This document shows positions 1-12,246 of a stretch of DNA of 64,000 nucleotides, piece after piece (the stretch's first letter is position 1; each line of letters opens with the position of its first letter). Origin of the DNA: Turritopsis dohrnii (lineage: Eukaryota; Cnidaria; Hydrozoa; Anthoathecata; Oceaniidae); assembly GCA_027922465.2 (NCBI GenBank), contig BQMF02000015.1:248001-312000 (forward strand), in the 5' to 3' direction. The position numbers and the translations under genes are program-made. The notes under the pieces are model-generated. The model was given only the letters and a program-made list of their open reading frames with translations, had not been told where the DNA came from and searched no databases.

Positions 1-471
1 GACTTACATCGATACAATTTTCAATCAATTCAATAGGCTGCACGAGTTTCAACTTTTAATTTCATTGTAAAGCATGCCCAAAAGCAACGGTTAAAGCTAA
101 AGTGATAGAACTTTTCATCAATTACGCCAAAACAAGCAACGTCTCTCGTTTTCACACCGAATATTAATGACGTTTGCGCTGTTTAAAAAGAGAAACTACA
201 CCTCAGGGAAAGATTTTTCATTCTTTTACTGAGGTTCAGCACATAATAATCCATCAACTTAGAAACGAGGCGATGTGTGCAATGATGTAATTTATGAAAA
301 AGGTTCATAGGATTGCTAGCGAGAAAAAAAACCCAACGTAATAAAAAAGAAGTGACATTTCTTGAGTGGCATCTCTTGAATTAAAGAGCGCAAGTAACTA
401 TACGTGTGACATATTCCACGTTGTCCTTTCCACCATTAAGTCGGTCACTCTAAAGCCCGTGGAATTGATGA
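1..471. other. 3' flank of the uncharacterised gene, no gene seen
   Basis: This stretch lies downstream of the stop codon of the minus-strand gene that ends at 472. I see no ORF, repeat family or RNA gene that I can support. It may include the 3' UTR of that gene. Confidence 0.4.
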
Positions 472-3400
472 TCAGATGCTTAACGAACTATGAAAGAACA
501 GAAATGGCTGCTTTGATTTGAAAGGAAAACCAAAGTGTTTAAATAAATCAAAAGAGCAAACAACCTCAGGCAAAAGAAAACAGTTAGTTATAATTTCTTC
601 ATCAAATGGAAATGTCCGGTGAATCAAATCTTTCAATGATGAACTCTCTTCAATTGTCTCGTTGACAGCTTTCTTCATACAGTTAATCTATATTTAAGTA
701 TTATTTAAGTATCATTAGGGAAGATAATTAATTGTTTCACAAAGAATCACTCAAATTTTCTTACAGTGGCCTCTGGGAGAACTGAATCATATAATTTATT
801 GATGTCAGAAAGTAGTTCGGTTCCTGCATCCCCACTACAAAGTTGAACAACAAGTTTTCTCCGTAAATTACCAAATCCAGAATGGAGTATATTATGAAAC
901 CAAACCTAAATTGTATAACAACAACACTCATTCTTATATGGAATCGTAGGGATTTTTGTTAACCCGACAAAAGTAATTGTAAAAAAGTAATTGAAAAGCG
1001 ACACAATTATTTTAGTCTATGCTGTATAGTATACAGTATGTGTCTGAAAAACTATTACGCAAAATTCAAATTAAATTTAAAACTGAAATAACTGGATTAT
1101 CATATATATATATATAACTGCGCACTTTGTACAATATTCATTAAAGTGTTTACAAAATGCGAATGACAACTTGTTGGAAAAGCAGTAGATTCTTCATACT
1201 TATTTCTAATAAAGACGTTGTACTTACATTTAACTGCGATTGATAAAATTTTAAACGCCTCTGCACTTTCTCAATTTCAAAAAGCCAGGACATGCTATAA
1301 AGATTACATCAATAAATCATTTTGAAATAAACCAGGATTTTTACTTAAAGGATTAGAAAGTAATACATACCTATCCTGTAAATGCCTTAGACCATCACAC
1401 CCGCAACTTTCAGCATTTAAAGCGCAAACTGCATGGTAGGGAAATCTACAAGAAGTGCAAACCATTGTGAGAGCATCATCTTTGCAGGAAGTACAGAAGA
1501 TATTTTTTTCACATGGAGTGTTCCATGTGTATTGCATTTTACACATTGATGCAGATCCTTCACCCGGTAATGATAGGATAAATATCTTGTCACCGGAAGC
1601 GCCAACATCAATCTCCCTGGACTTTTGGTTGCCATCAAAACAGACGATGTTGACACGTAACAACATAGCAATACCAGCCATATCTAAAAAAGCTAGATCA
1701 AACCACATTTTCAATTTACAAGCTTTTTGTGATGCTTACTTTTAAGAAAAAGTAATATGGACGATCAAATGTAACACTGCTTTAGTTATTAATACCTTTA
1801 TCTTGCACTACTGATTCCAAAACCTGTTCTTGTAGGTTTCTTTTGTCGGAGACTTTAAGTGAATTTTTCACTTCTTCAGCACTATGGCCTAATCCACCGT
1901 TCTCCGTCTAAATGTAGACAGAGAAAAATGTAGCTGATTCAAATTAGATTTGAAATTTTATCGTACGATTATACGGTTCGGTTCACAAATCATAATATAT
2001 CCAATCGATAAGATTAACAAGTAAAAATCCAGTTTAAACATTTTGGAACGAAGTCTGGCTAAAATACCTCTCCTTACTTTCGTGTACATACAATATATCA
2101 ATTTAAAATACTTAAAAAAAATAGGTAAAGAACGGATTTCTTTTGAAAATAGAAGAACATTTTCCCGAAATTTAATTAAAACCCAATATTCGAACCATAC
2201 AACCCAATTGTTTGCGATTCGTTGAAATGTACACAAAAATTGAGATAGATGTTTCTAACGCGTGTATCCAAAGTAAAAACATACATATTGCACCCATCTA
2301 TCGATGTTCTTGATGTTACTCATAATTGATAGCAACTTGATGAAACGCCAGTTTTCAGCTTGATTCCACAAAGAAAATGCAATAGATTGGCAGATATGGT
2401 TTTGTCCAGTAAAAAACACAGGTTCTCTACCGTCGAGAGCAGTTGTGTATTTTCTTGCCCTGTGATAACGAAAACAGATTGATAAATGCCCTCTTCACAA
2501 TGCTTCTCATTAATTTTAACTTTTCCCTTACGTTACTTTGCATTGAAACTTATGCAATTAAATTACCAAAACGTTATTTTACTTATACAAGATGAAAGCG
2601 GCTCCTTCCAATCACGCAAATAGTTAACTTGAAAAGCAAACCGCTCTTCGTAGTCCTCGGTACTATCTCTTAGGTCTTCCCAACTGTTATGTTTAACTTG
2701 GGATAATTCATTTGCCGATGCACCGATCGCTTCTTTCTAAAATAATGAATAAACTACATTAAATGTTCAAACATTCTTAACTGAGTTTAAAAACGAAAAG
2801 TTGTACCAAGTTTTCCTGCCCTTGGTACTCAACAAAGCTACATAAAATTTGGTCCAGCTCGTGAACGTTTAATTTATTAAATTTGTCATTAGGTGAACGA
2901 AAACTGATTGTCTCCGGCCACCACGTAGGAACATGTTCTTTACTTTTCCAATTTATGATTTTCACAGCATCTACAAATAATCAGTATTTGACATTGGTCA
3001 AATATATCAACGGACATCTACAAATAAAAGGAGTAGCAACCAATTCTACTAACTAGCCCATTGGACAACTTTTAGCACTAAGTTCCTTTTCTTCAAAGCA
3101 TTCAAACTCTTCCATTCTGTTGGAAAATCGATCTCCTCCATCTCACAATCAAATTCATCACTATCCATATCAATATCAGCTGAAAACATTTCGCAGTGCA
3201 AATACAGTACCTCTTTTATTTTTTATCATAAATGTATTAACTTAAGCTAACGTACTTAATGGAATGTCATCTTCAATTTGCAAAATGTACTTTTGAAATA
3301 TCTGCTGTACTTGAGCATCTTTCAAAAACGCCTCCATTGCTTTATTAGAACCTAATGCAGATTGTGAGAATATAATATAAAGAATAGAAAGTAAATACTG

Positions 3401-4135
3401 GCGGCAATTAGGGATTCATGCGAATAGAGCCTGTGAACCATTGGAACAGCATTAGATTAATAGTTTACACCAAACTCGAATACCATCCAACTCGATAATT
3501 TTGTGATGATCGCAAAGCTTAATACATTGGAGACAGACAGGTCCTGTGTTTAGAAATATTATCTTATCTAAATCATGACATTTGTAAATATAGAAATGTT
3601 CAAAATCAGCATCAAGTTGTCAAATGAACACATACCATGTCCAATCAAAGAACCTTCTGAATAGGCAATGAAAACAGCAGGCATTTTTGTTTTTGTATAC
3701 ATTTTGTTAATCTGCATGGGTAAAAAATATAAAAATTCATTGAGCTAAAATTGAATTGAATTTCACTGAACATTGAAGTTACAAAACATAACAAAATTAC
3801 AATTGAGAGACTTGCTGGTTGGTGCACTAAACATGAGCTGAAAAATTGAAAACGTACATTATGCTTCATACTAGTGATATATCTTCTTTCTTGCTTGCGC
3901 CTAGCAGAAGCATCTGTCATAAATTCTTTCTAAATTAGCATGAAACTCTATACATCACACAATAATGCCTTATAACAGGTGCAACTTTCATGAATCCCTT
4001 CAATATGTTTTCAATGATAAATAAACTACAGTATTCATTATAAAATATACTAACACTTTTCTTGAATTTTCCATGAGATCCAGTTCTCTTCTCTTTATTT
4101 GCTTGACAAGGAATGTTTCCTGTTGTAGCTGACAT
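472..4135 (-). CDS. Uncharacterised 14-exon gene, 644-residue protein with Cys/His clusters
   Basis: I do not recognise this protein. Exons read on the minus strand are 4135-4055, 3929-3858, 3711-3636, 3543-3469, 3351-3256, 3179-3054, 2970-2807, 2736-2567, 2459-2285, 1907-1796, 1734-1371, 1294-1228, 905-765 and 687-472. They total 1935 nt (645 codons with TGA), every intron has GT/AG ends, and phase is kept at all 13 junctions. The start ATG sits 10 nt after a TTTTTAG acceptor. Visible parts: a basic N-terminus (residues 1-60), a small Cys/His group (C80, C83, C87, H89/H90), an acidic stretch (about 135-150), a W192-W193-P194 motif, and a PHD-like metal-binding pattern (C457, C463, C466, C475, C478, H483, C486, C493, C495). 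The last 150 residues look helical. The PHD-like pattern would suit a chromatin or ubiquitin role, but that is only a guess. The least certain choices are the exon 8 donor (2566) and the exon 11 acceptor. The existence of the gene is fairly sure; its function is unknown. Confidence 0.75.
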
Positions 4136-4136
4136 G

Positions 4137-4147
4137 GTCTTTGTTCT
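4137..4147 (-). promoter_or_regulatory. 3' splice site 10 nt before the ATG of the uncharacterised gene
   Basis: Read on the minus strand, a T-run ending in TAG is followed by the 10-nt leader AACAAAGACC and then ATG. It could be a spliced-leader acceptor or the end of a 5' UTR intron. The same arrangement is seen at the other genes of the window. Confidence 0.55.
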
Positions 4148-4611
4148 AAAAATTTCCAAAACTTTAAAAAGTATATAAACAAGGAAAACACCATTAGTAA
4201 TCATGATAACAAAGGAAAAGCTAAAGCAAGCTCATACACAAAAACAGAAAAAGTTAAAAATATTGGTGAATCTTTTCTGTTAAGAATTACGATGCTACTG
4301 CATAAACATATAAACCCATAAAGTTTTCTTAAGAACATTTGCTATGTTTTGGAACATTTTGCAAGGTAAGGTTGTCACTATGAGGGTCAAAAAATTAATT
4401 TTAAAGATGTTCTTTTTACAGAAAATGTTAATATAACAGTACACAATAATATTTAATATATATATATTTATAATGCTACAAACTAGGGGGAGTATTAATC
4501 TCAGAATTATAATTCAGATAATATAAATTCTACATTATGCTCCTTCATGTACTATTAAATGACCACCCTTAAAACTATGGTTGTAGTAGTTGATATATAC
4601 GTTTTTTATAA
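4148..4611. other. AT-rich intergenic DNA
   Basis: This is the upstream region of the minus-strand gene. I found no ORF or repeat I can support. Any promoter or 5' exon would lie here or further right. Confidence 0.35.
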
Positions 4612-5035
4612 GTACCTTTTTATAAGAATACGAGCCTCAGATGTGACCAAAAAATAAGAATGAAATAAGAACAACTGAGGCTAAATCGTTGTTCGAAAAA
4701 TTAACAGCCGGAACCTGAATTTTCTTTCAAATTAAGAACAGCTTTTCTGTGAAACTATAGCAAATGGTTTGGAAGTACTATATATAATATTTTTTTCAAA
4801 ATATATTAATGAGGGTGTAATGTGTGCTACCGTATTTGTTTCACTGCTACGCTGCTTCAGAAATTAATTTGAAATGGAAACAAGTACATAACTTTTAGCA
4901 AACTAAAATCTAAAAAATTACATAATAAGAACAAAACACGGTTCTTAAATAAGAACAATTAAATCTGAAAATGGCTCAAAAAATAAGAGCCAGCCTCAAC
5001 TTCAAGTCAGATTTTACTGGTTCTAATAAAAAAGT
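4612..5035. repeat. TIR-type repeat with GCCTCA / AATAAGAAC motifs
   Basis: The two ends are imperfect inverted copies. Both start near TACTTTTTA/TACCTTTTTA and both carry a GCCTCA (or TGAGGC) motif followed by AAAAAATAAGA. A second member lies at 32,360-32,510 and shares the CAGTAAAATCTGAC segment and the repeated GTTCTTATTTT motif. A third, weaker relative sits at about 9,755-9,930. No coding capacity. Most likely a non-autonomous DNA element. Confidence 0.55.
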
Positions 5036-6086
5036 ATATATATACATTCATAGATGAAATTTTCTACTTTGGAGTATAAGGAAGATAACTCTCACACAGA
5101 GACTCACCAATTGGAGAGTGTACTCTCCCCAATGATGAAGTGTTGTTGTTGGGAGCCCAAAAAGCAAAGAAGACCGATTTTTAATTAATCTGCTGAATGC
5201 ACTGACTTCATGCTGGCAAGAATATTACTATATGCACGTTTAGCAAACATTGAAACACTTACACAGTCATATAAAAATTTCAACCCAACTACTTAGGACA
5301 GGCTTCTTTTCTAAAAAATTAAAAAGTGTCAAATGCAGATATCACTTCTATGTCCCCTTCACACCTTTAATGTGTAAAATGATCTGATAATAACATTCAT
5401 TTCTATTCAGAGAAATTACACTTTTAAACTAAATAATTATCATGCCAAAAACACCCCCAAAATACTGTAAAAATGACACCACAGCTTAAATTGAAGCCTA
5501 AGGTTTTCATGAAAACATAAGCAGTCAAGTTCTACTTTTAAGGAGATGAATTTAATGTTGTATTATAGAAAATATTTTTGTGATATAATAATACAAGCAA
5601 TGATGAAAATATGAATTATATGAAGTTACTACTGAAAATAAAATATATATACGACACTTGGTAAAGACTAGAAAAAGTTTAAATATTGTGGAAAAAATGT
5701 GTTTTTTTGTCTTTTATATACACAACACATACATACACTAACTTCAATGTTTCACGGGACATTTTCTACTACTGAAATATAAAAGATCGCTGTAAAATAC
5801 ATTGACCAATGAACTAGCAAACAAAAAAACATTTAGATTTACAATGAAACATGCACTTTGTTGACTTAACTATAAAACTAGAGAAGAACAATACAGTGGT
5901 ATGCTGTAACATAAGCAATATAAAGTTGGAGTATAGCATTTTTTTTCAGACTTGACTTGAAAAAGCCAATTTGGCTTGTCTAAAGGGAATAAATTTTGAA
6001 GTTACTACTGAAACTAGAAGAAAAACAAAAGAAATTATCATAGCATAACATACATACACTAACAATAATAATAAATACATATATAT
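5036..6086. other. AT-rich intergenic DNA
   Basis: The region is rich in poly-A/T and short TA runs, with no convincing ORF on either strand and no recognised repeat. Confidence 0.35.
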
Positions 6087-6160
6087 ACTAGTTTATATAC
6101 TAGTATATACTAGTATATACTAGTTTATATACCAGTTTATACTAGTTTATATACTGACGC
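6087..6160. repeat. Short tandem repeat of TACTAGTTTATA-type units
   Basis: Several near-copies of a 10-14 bp unit containing ACTAGT and TATATA follow one another. It is self-complementary and simple in sequence, with no further function visible. Confidence 0.7.
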
Positions 6161-6936
6161 TCGACCGACCCACACACAAGTCACATACAAACAGGAATAA
6201 ATTCACAACAGATAACACGAGCAAATAAAAACGTTCAACTACAAAGAAACATATCGACTGTGACTAACAACGCAATACGACATTATTGCTACATACACCA
6301 CACACGGGTTCACACAGCACGTAAAAATTGAACACAACGTAATTGTTCATTAACATTTGGGTAAAATATAACATAAGACAATGATGATCGATGACCATGT
6401 ATATATGCAGCAGAGCTATGAATACTCGTGGTCATTTCTTGACAAGGAGTTTAGCTGCAATATAAGTCCAATAATAACAGCAGACAGAGTAGTGTAGAGT
6501 ATTAAGCATCATTATATCGTATTATTTTTCATTCACCAGCAATATCCAATTAACAGAGGGGGATAACATCTTAGATAAATAATATGTCATATAATATATT
6601 AAGGAAGAAGAAGAAGAAGAACACAAAAATGCACTAAATTTCCTTTCCGTCCACAAACCACAGCATACAGAACAAAATCCAGCATTACAATCGCAGCTTA
6701 GCGACCATCTTTCCTGAAGACCCATTCCGCGTTCTGTATAATAGCCACATATGTATTCCACGATTGTACACACTTTTGCGCCTTGGTTCTTCTCTTGGTT
6801 CTAGTCGGAATCCGATCTCTTTTCTTCCTGTCCACTTCGGATAATTGTCCGCGGACCGGACCGGATCGATTTGCTAAATAATAGACCACGTGAAAATATT
6901 ACGCAATAGCAAGAGAGTTGTTCGTTCCATTTTGAT

Positions 6937-8190
6937 CTAGCCCGGAACAAAAAATAAGTTGAAATTTTTCAACACATCACAACTACAAATAATGGACATT
7001 TGAATAAAAGTGTTTTTTGAAACTGGGGGTAGTTCGTTTCCTCCCGAGTACAATAGATCCGCGCGGAGGTGTATTGGCTTGTGCACTGGAACGTTCGTGT
7101 AAAGCGAGTTGACGTGGAAACTTACAATTTCTTCATCGTCCTCTAAACGAATGTTTTCAATAGATTCCGAGATTATCTTTGTAGATGTGTGTATCTGGCA
7201 CTCCTTCACGATTGATAACCATTCAGTAACTTGTTTGCAATGGCGGTAATATGCAGATCCGGGCATGGAGAGAACTGGGCTCAAAGGTGTGTTGGTTTAT
7301 GCACTTTTGCCAGGCCATACAGTCGCGGAGACTGGCTTTCAATGGGTTTAAGTTTGTCACAAAGTGTTTCACTGATCTTTTCATTATCCTTCAATTCTTG
7401 CAAAAACTTGACGATGCGTTCATCTTCTGTGAAGATTGGATGTTTTTCATTCATTTCGAGTCTTTACATATTTCCCAAACTGAGGAAGGTTGACGATGGT
7501 ATCTTACTTTTCCTTGTACGTCCTACTTTCCATAATACATATCCCGATACCTTTATCAAATGGTACATCCACCAAGTATCTTCAAGTGTCTGCGAGTCAT
7601 TTGGATATTTCGAGACTTTCTCTGCTTTTGGCAACGTTTAACATAGGCCAATGTCTTGACGTATATATCAGTCATTAATTCAGCACTGATTTTCTGTTTC
7701 CTGCAGTGCTTCTGCAGTTCATCCAATTCGGCAAGAAGAACATCTTTATCAAAGTTTCCCAACACTGCGTTTCGAGGTCTAAGTGATAATGTTTCCATTA
7801 CGTACTTGGGAGGTTGGGATGGTAGGTCGTAACAAATTACGGTGTTTGTGAACATAATGGGCGTTTCTGTTCAACCGACAAACGGTGAAGTTTCTTGTGA
7901 AGTTTTCTTCTTGAAATCGTTCGAAACTCTTTTATGTCTATTCTTGTGTGTAAGATGAGTGACGGATAATATTTGAGAGGAACGTTAAGTTTCACTTCAT
8001 TTCTTTGAGCGTTCGCTTTTATAGCTGTGTTCTGCAAGTCTAACTTTTCTGGTGGAATCTCTTTCTTAAGCAACTTTTTCTGGAAAACGTGGACGTTTCG
8101 GTCGTCAAAACAACCATTGTTGAGTATACGAAATTTCAAAAAGCGAGGAATAATCTCAGCTTCTAAACAATTCTCCAGAAAATCTATTCA
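6937..8190 (-). pseudogene. Decayed Penelope-like element reverse transcriptase fragment
   Basis: Several minus-strand frames, read from about 8,190 down to 6,937, carry in order the N-terminal region and early reverse-transcriptase motifs typical of Penelope-like elements: a PKNAVL-type block with LDEL and SRNI (7,855-7,560), a PFDKG motif (about 7,560), an RLYGLAKVHK motif (about 7,300), and MPGS..Y, VTEWL and SLYTNVPV (7,284-6,937). The reading frame is broken at least three times. The catalytic Asp expected in motif A (SFDV) is His here. The sequence stops before the YxDD box, and no GIY-YIG endonuclease is present. It is a dead, 3'-truncated retroelement copy. Family assignment rests on remembered motifs. 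Confidence 0.8.
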
Positions 8191-8824
8191 GAATCTATCA
8201 ATCTCTAAAATAAAAATGTGACACACTGTTGCTATTGCCGGTTATTAATAAACTTTCCGGTCTTTCCAGTCTGGGGTAAACAAGGACATCATTGCACAAG
8301 AAAACTTAAATGTTCATATTGATGGACACTAAGTTTGGTCATTTTTGTCTGACCAAAATTTCTGTCCGACTAACAATTTTGTCCATTTTAAAATTTCTTA
8401 ACTTATTAAATTTCAAATATATGGGAAGCTACGCGATATTCAAACTGATTGGCGAACCTCAAGTTTTTGAATTAATCATATTTTAATTTCTCAATTACCA
8501 TATCACAATACTCATCAAGTATAAGACCATTTTCCACTTGTGACGACTTCACTATTAGAAGTACTTTCATATTCTTTTTAGGATCAACAACCTCGCTATC
8601 ACTGTCAACTTCAAGCGTTTCATTTGCATTACTGTTACGTCGTCACTATCAAACTGCCTGTCTTCTGACTTTTCACTTGAAACGGTTGTACCTTTTCCGT
8701 GGTTGCTTTACGACTATCACTCTAGCTCTCTTCCGAAGTTTTTAGCATAAGGATTTTCTTTTTTTTTTCTGAAGTCACGTTGCAGTACTACTGTCGCTCT
8801 TACCCTCCTCCAGCATTTCACCTA

Positions 8825-9117
8825 TTAGCGGGATTCGGAAAAATCATGTTTCGTTTACACGAAACTATGTTTCTATAGATTTGTAGGGAGTTATATTCAA
8901 CATAGCAGAGAGTTGTTCGTGAATTTTTCCCTACAAAGTCATTAGAAACTTCACATCAACACTTGAAATAAGCGCGCAAAGTAATGATGTTTCTTTTGAT
9001 ACAAGAAAAGACTTTAATCTCTGAAGTAACTTTTTAATTGAACAGTTTTAAAAAGGTTCTCACAATTAACTAATTTTTTTCGTGTAACATGCTCATAGAT
9101 TTTACGAATCTCCCTAA
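8825..9117 (-). repeat. 290-bp MITE, copy A (inverted relative to copy B)
   Basis: Its reverse complement matches 10,323-10,612 over nearly the full length. Each copy has about 40-bp imperfect terminal inverted repeats, TTAGCGGGATTCGG at one end and TTAGGGAGATTCG at the other, followed by a TTACACGAAA motif. No ORF. No clear target-site duplication was found. Confidence 0.75.
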
Positions 9118-9822
9118 AGCTTGGAATACATTATCATTTAAATGGATCACTTTAAATGTATCAGTTAGATTTTCACCTGTTTCAGCTTCAATGGAATGCG
9201 TTTGAAAAAGTTGAACGTGTTCAATTGTTTTCTTAATTCCTGTTGTTTTAAATAAAAGAAGAGGTGATACATAATTAAATAGAAATATAGTCCTAGTGGG
9301 CAAAATCGTCATAAAATCATCATCATTGGTACCATTTGGAAGAATTTTAAAAATGATGAAAGTCGGTTTTTGAATTTTCAAAAAATCATTTTTCGTTCCA
9401 GAGATATTGCCATTTAAAGTTTTTGCTCAAAACTTGATCTCCACGGCAACGTGACATCACAATTTTCAAAAAGAAATACAAATATGTAAATAACTGAAGA
9501 AATACTAGTGATACACTGCTAGAAGTTTGTATGTCGTGTAGTGACAAACACCTATAGGTATCGAATCACTAAAAATAATTGTTGCCATAGTTACCCAGGC
9601 TTGTTTACAGATTCGAAAAATAATTCCTTTATAATCCGATATTGTTGAGATCTATCATTATTTCATAATAGGTCGGATAAAATTATCAGTCAAATTTTTT
9701 CAGCTCACCAAAATTTAGTCATTTTTGTCCGACTTTTATTTTGTCCAATATGGTGTATGTTTGACTGCCACGCTGCGTCACAAATTAATCCAAATCGTCA
9801 AGACAGACACATGATCAAGATT
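9118..9822. repeat. Diverged relative of the 38.8-40.0 kb foldback element
   Basis: The stretch 9,118-9,250 (GGAATACATTA, then TTTAAATGGATCA, then GTTTGAAAAAGTTG) resembles 39,290-39,470 closely enough to suggest a shared repeat. A motif like the 38.8-40.0 kb element's end (CTAAAATAAAAATGTGACAC) also sits at 8,204-8,224. The remainder is AT-rich with no gene. Confidence 0.4.
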
Positions 9823-9856
9823 TACTTATTTATTTATTTATTTATTTATTTATTGT
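9823..9856. repeat. (TTTA)n microsatellite
   Basis: About eight uninterrupted TTTA units. Confidence 0.9.
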
Positions 9857-9949
9857 TTTACTGAAGTTCCAGAAATAAGAACAAAATGAGGTCGAAATCT
9901 GAAACTGTGTTCTTAATGCTAAAATCGTCTATTAATAAGCACGTAACGT

Positions 9950-10003
9950 AGCAAGTAACTGGGAGATTTTAGTCTTTGGGCTTCCATCCATCAATGCTTT
10001 GTT
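9950..10003 (-). repeat. 3' end fragment of the SINE seen at 34,923-35,204
   Basis: It matches the left (3') end of the complete SINE: AAGTAACGGGAG, TTTTAGTC, then TTGGGCTTCCATCC. Only about 50 bp remain, which is typical of 5'-truncated SINE copies. Confidence 0.6.
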
Positions 10004-10322
10004 TGGACCCATATATTCAACAATTTGTTTTGCTTCAAAAACATTATGATTGAATGTACTTTGATTCACCAGAAGCCACTAAATTCTCATTCAAAGGAAT
10101 CTGAGTCAATATGGAAATTAATCAATGATTTTGTCATATTTAAGTAATGGAAATAATAGATCAATCTATGGCTAACAAATGTTTCAGCAGTAGATCAACC
10201 AGGTTACTATAAATGACTAAAACTCTCCTCCACAAATTTTTGTTTGAGCTCTAACTACCCTTCAGATGTTATCCGGTGTTATCGGTGTTATCTAGCAACA
10301 GACATTTGTGCACTTCATCACA

Positions 10323-10612
10323 TTAGGGAGATTCGTAAACTTGATGAGCCTGTTACACGAAAAAAATCAGTTACTTGTGAGAATTTTTTTAAAACTGTTC
10401 TACTAAAACGGTACTTCAGAGATTTAAAGTCTTTTGTTGCATCAAAAGAAACATCATTACTTTGCACGCTTATTTCAAGTGTTGATGTAAAGTTTCTAAT
10501 GACTTTGCAGGGAAAAAATTCACGAAAAACTCTACTAAGTATATAATTCCCTACAAATCTATAGAAAAATAGTTTCGTGTAAAAGAAACATGATTTTTCC
10601 GAATCCCGCTAA
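10323..10612 (+). repeat. 290-bp MITE, copy B
   Basis: This is the partner of the copy at 8,825-9,117, in opposite orientation, with the same terminal inverted repeats and no coding capacity. Confidence 0.75.
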
Positions 10613-10974
10613 TTGCAAGGTATTTTAAAGTTCCCGAACATGGGATCGGGGCCCTCCATGCGAGAGGTGAAACACGGGATTGATATCCTTTCGCTTATAC
10701 TATTACACAGGCTTACAGAAAAAAAATTGTTTTTGCCCCAGATAAGGCTAGGACCTATTTTAAACAATTTTGACGTGCCGATTTCAAAATCACATCCATT
10801 TTTGCTTGTCAAGTCAGGATGTTTTTGTAGGGAAACATGGCGTATATCAAAAAATACCTTTTCATAAAAATTGGGGGAAAAAGGTGGATTTGAAACATAA
10901 TAAAGTTTGATTCTTTGGAAAATAGAGCGATAACTCTATTTATATGACAAAACAATATCATTACAAATCAATAG

Positions 10975-11434
10975 CATTGTTGAAACAATGAGGTATAAAC
11001 TTTTACTTTTTCGGTTTTCTTCTGTGACGAGTATCGCTACAGTCCCGCTTTAAAGAACCAATAAAAATCTGCCATCATAACTTTGTCCCACTGTCCTTGA
11101 TATCATTCTTCCATTGTTTTAATATCTTGGTAAAATCTTTCTCCAAATTTTCTGAAAATTTGTCTGAATGGCTAAAGGGAATATGTACCTTAATACTCAT
11201 GTTACAACCAAGTGCATGGAAACTTTGAATTAAACTGTGAACTAATTGTACATAATTGCTGTGTTCACATTTCCAAGGAATTTATTGACGACGATAAATG
11301 CATTCCAGGTTGCTGCTTCTACACTGTTTATTAAATTAAGGCAATTTGTATCTTTAAGTAAGTTCCTAATCTTTGGTCCAGCGAAAATATCAGCTTTCAG
11401 TTTTTCATTGCTAAGACCAGGAAAATACAATGGT
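10975..11434 (-). pseudogene. Decayed fragment of a widespread uncharacterised protein family
   Basis: The minus strand encodes, across frame breaks, blocks in this order: KLKADIFAGPKIRNLLKD, a WNAF..V..FLGN block, GCNMSIKVH with a following SH, an E..EDF stretch, and MMADFYW. I recognise this order (GPQIR.LL.D, AW.SF, NFLGN, GCNMS.K.HFLHSH, FH.D, W...M.ADYCW) from a protein that recurs many times, without known function, in arthropod and cnidarian genomes. Its repeated occurrence suggests a mobile-element origin, but I cannot name the element. Stop codons and frameshifts show this copy is dead. Confidence 0.6.
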
Positions 11435-12246
11435 TATAGACATTCTGTAATCTAGATTCAGACAGTGGTAAAGCCAGAATAAAAACAATACAAGAATGTG
11501 ATAAATACAGTTATGAATCGGAAAACCTTTTTTAAAAAAATAGAATATAAAATGTTTTACCAATATAAACTGTAAGAAGTGTCCAATTAGAATCAAATGG
11601 TATTTAATTCAGATGTTCAACAAAACTTGTTACGGTAGCAGCGTAAGCGAATACCGTATTAAAACACCCTTGGACTCCTACTACTACTCCTCCTCCTACT
11701 ACTACTCCGGCCGAAACGGCAGTTTTTAGCCTACGATTTAGAGTATGCGAGTCCCCACTAAAAACTCAATATACATTCTAATGAACGAACGCAGCCTTTT
11801 GAATTTTCGAAGGTTTTCAATCACATACATTTAAAATACGTTTTCTTTGATATTTTATCACTTAATTGATGAAGGAATGGATATTAATCAAATAGGTCTA
11901 CATAAAACTGGGACTTTTAGTTACTTTTATGGTACTGAATCAATGAACTTTTGCACTTGAAAATAAAGATATGTTTTTCGTGTCAGTAAAGCACAGATCA
12001 GACTTTCTTATTACTTTCTACGTTTGTTAGCTATCTGTTCTGTCTTTGAACATCAAGGTTTTCAAAAATCGAGTTAAAAAAAGGCAGTTATCTGTTTGAA
12101 TTCATTTTCGGTTTCAAAAAATTATAATTCAAAACATACATTTTTTTTTCGCAGAAACGCGTTTTTTTTGTTTTTTTTTCTACATAAGCTCTTATAAAAA
12201 AAACGTACGTTATAAACAGCTCATGCATGTATAATTCTTTTGTCTT
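11435..12246. other. Intergenic DNA with a CTACTACTCC-type simple stretch
   Basis: Apart from a short CTACTA/CTCCTC-rich stretch at 11,678-11,708 I see no gene or repeat. It ends at the target site of the DNA transposon, whose left target duplication TCTT is at 12,243-12,246. Confidence 0.4.

Noticed and set aside
1455..1745. Plus-strand ORF of 96 codons
   Set aside because: It is the antisense shadow of exon 11 of the minus-strand gene, whose frame continues across introns.
7231..7678. Plus-strand ORFs of 62-136 codons
   Set aside because: They are antisense to the decayed Penelope-like reverse transcriptase and show no family features of their own.
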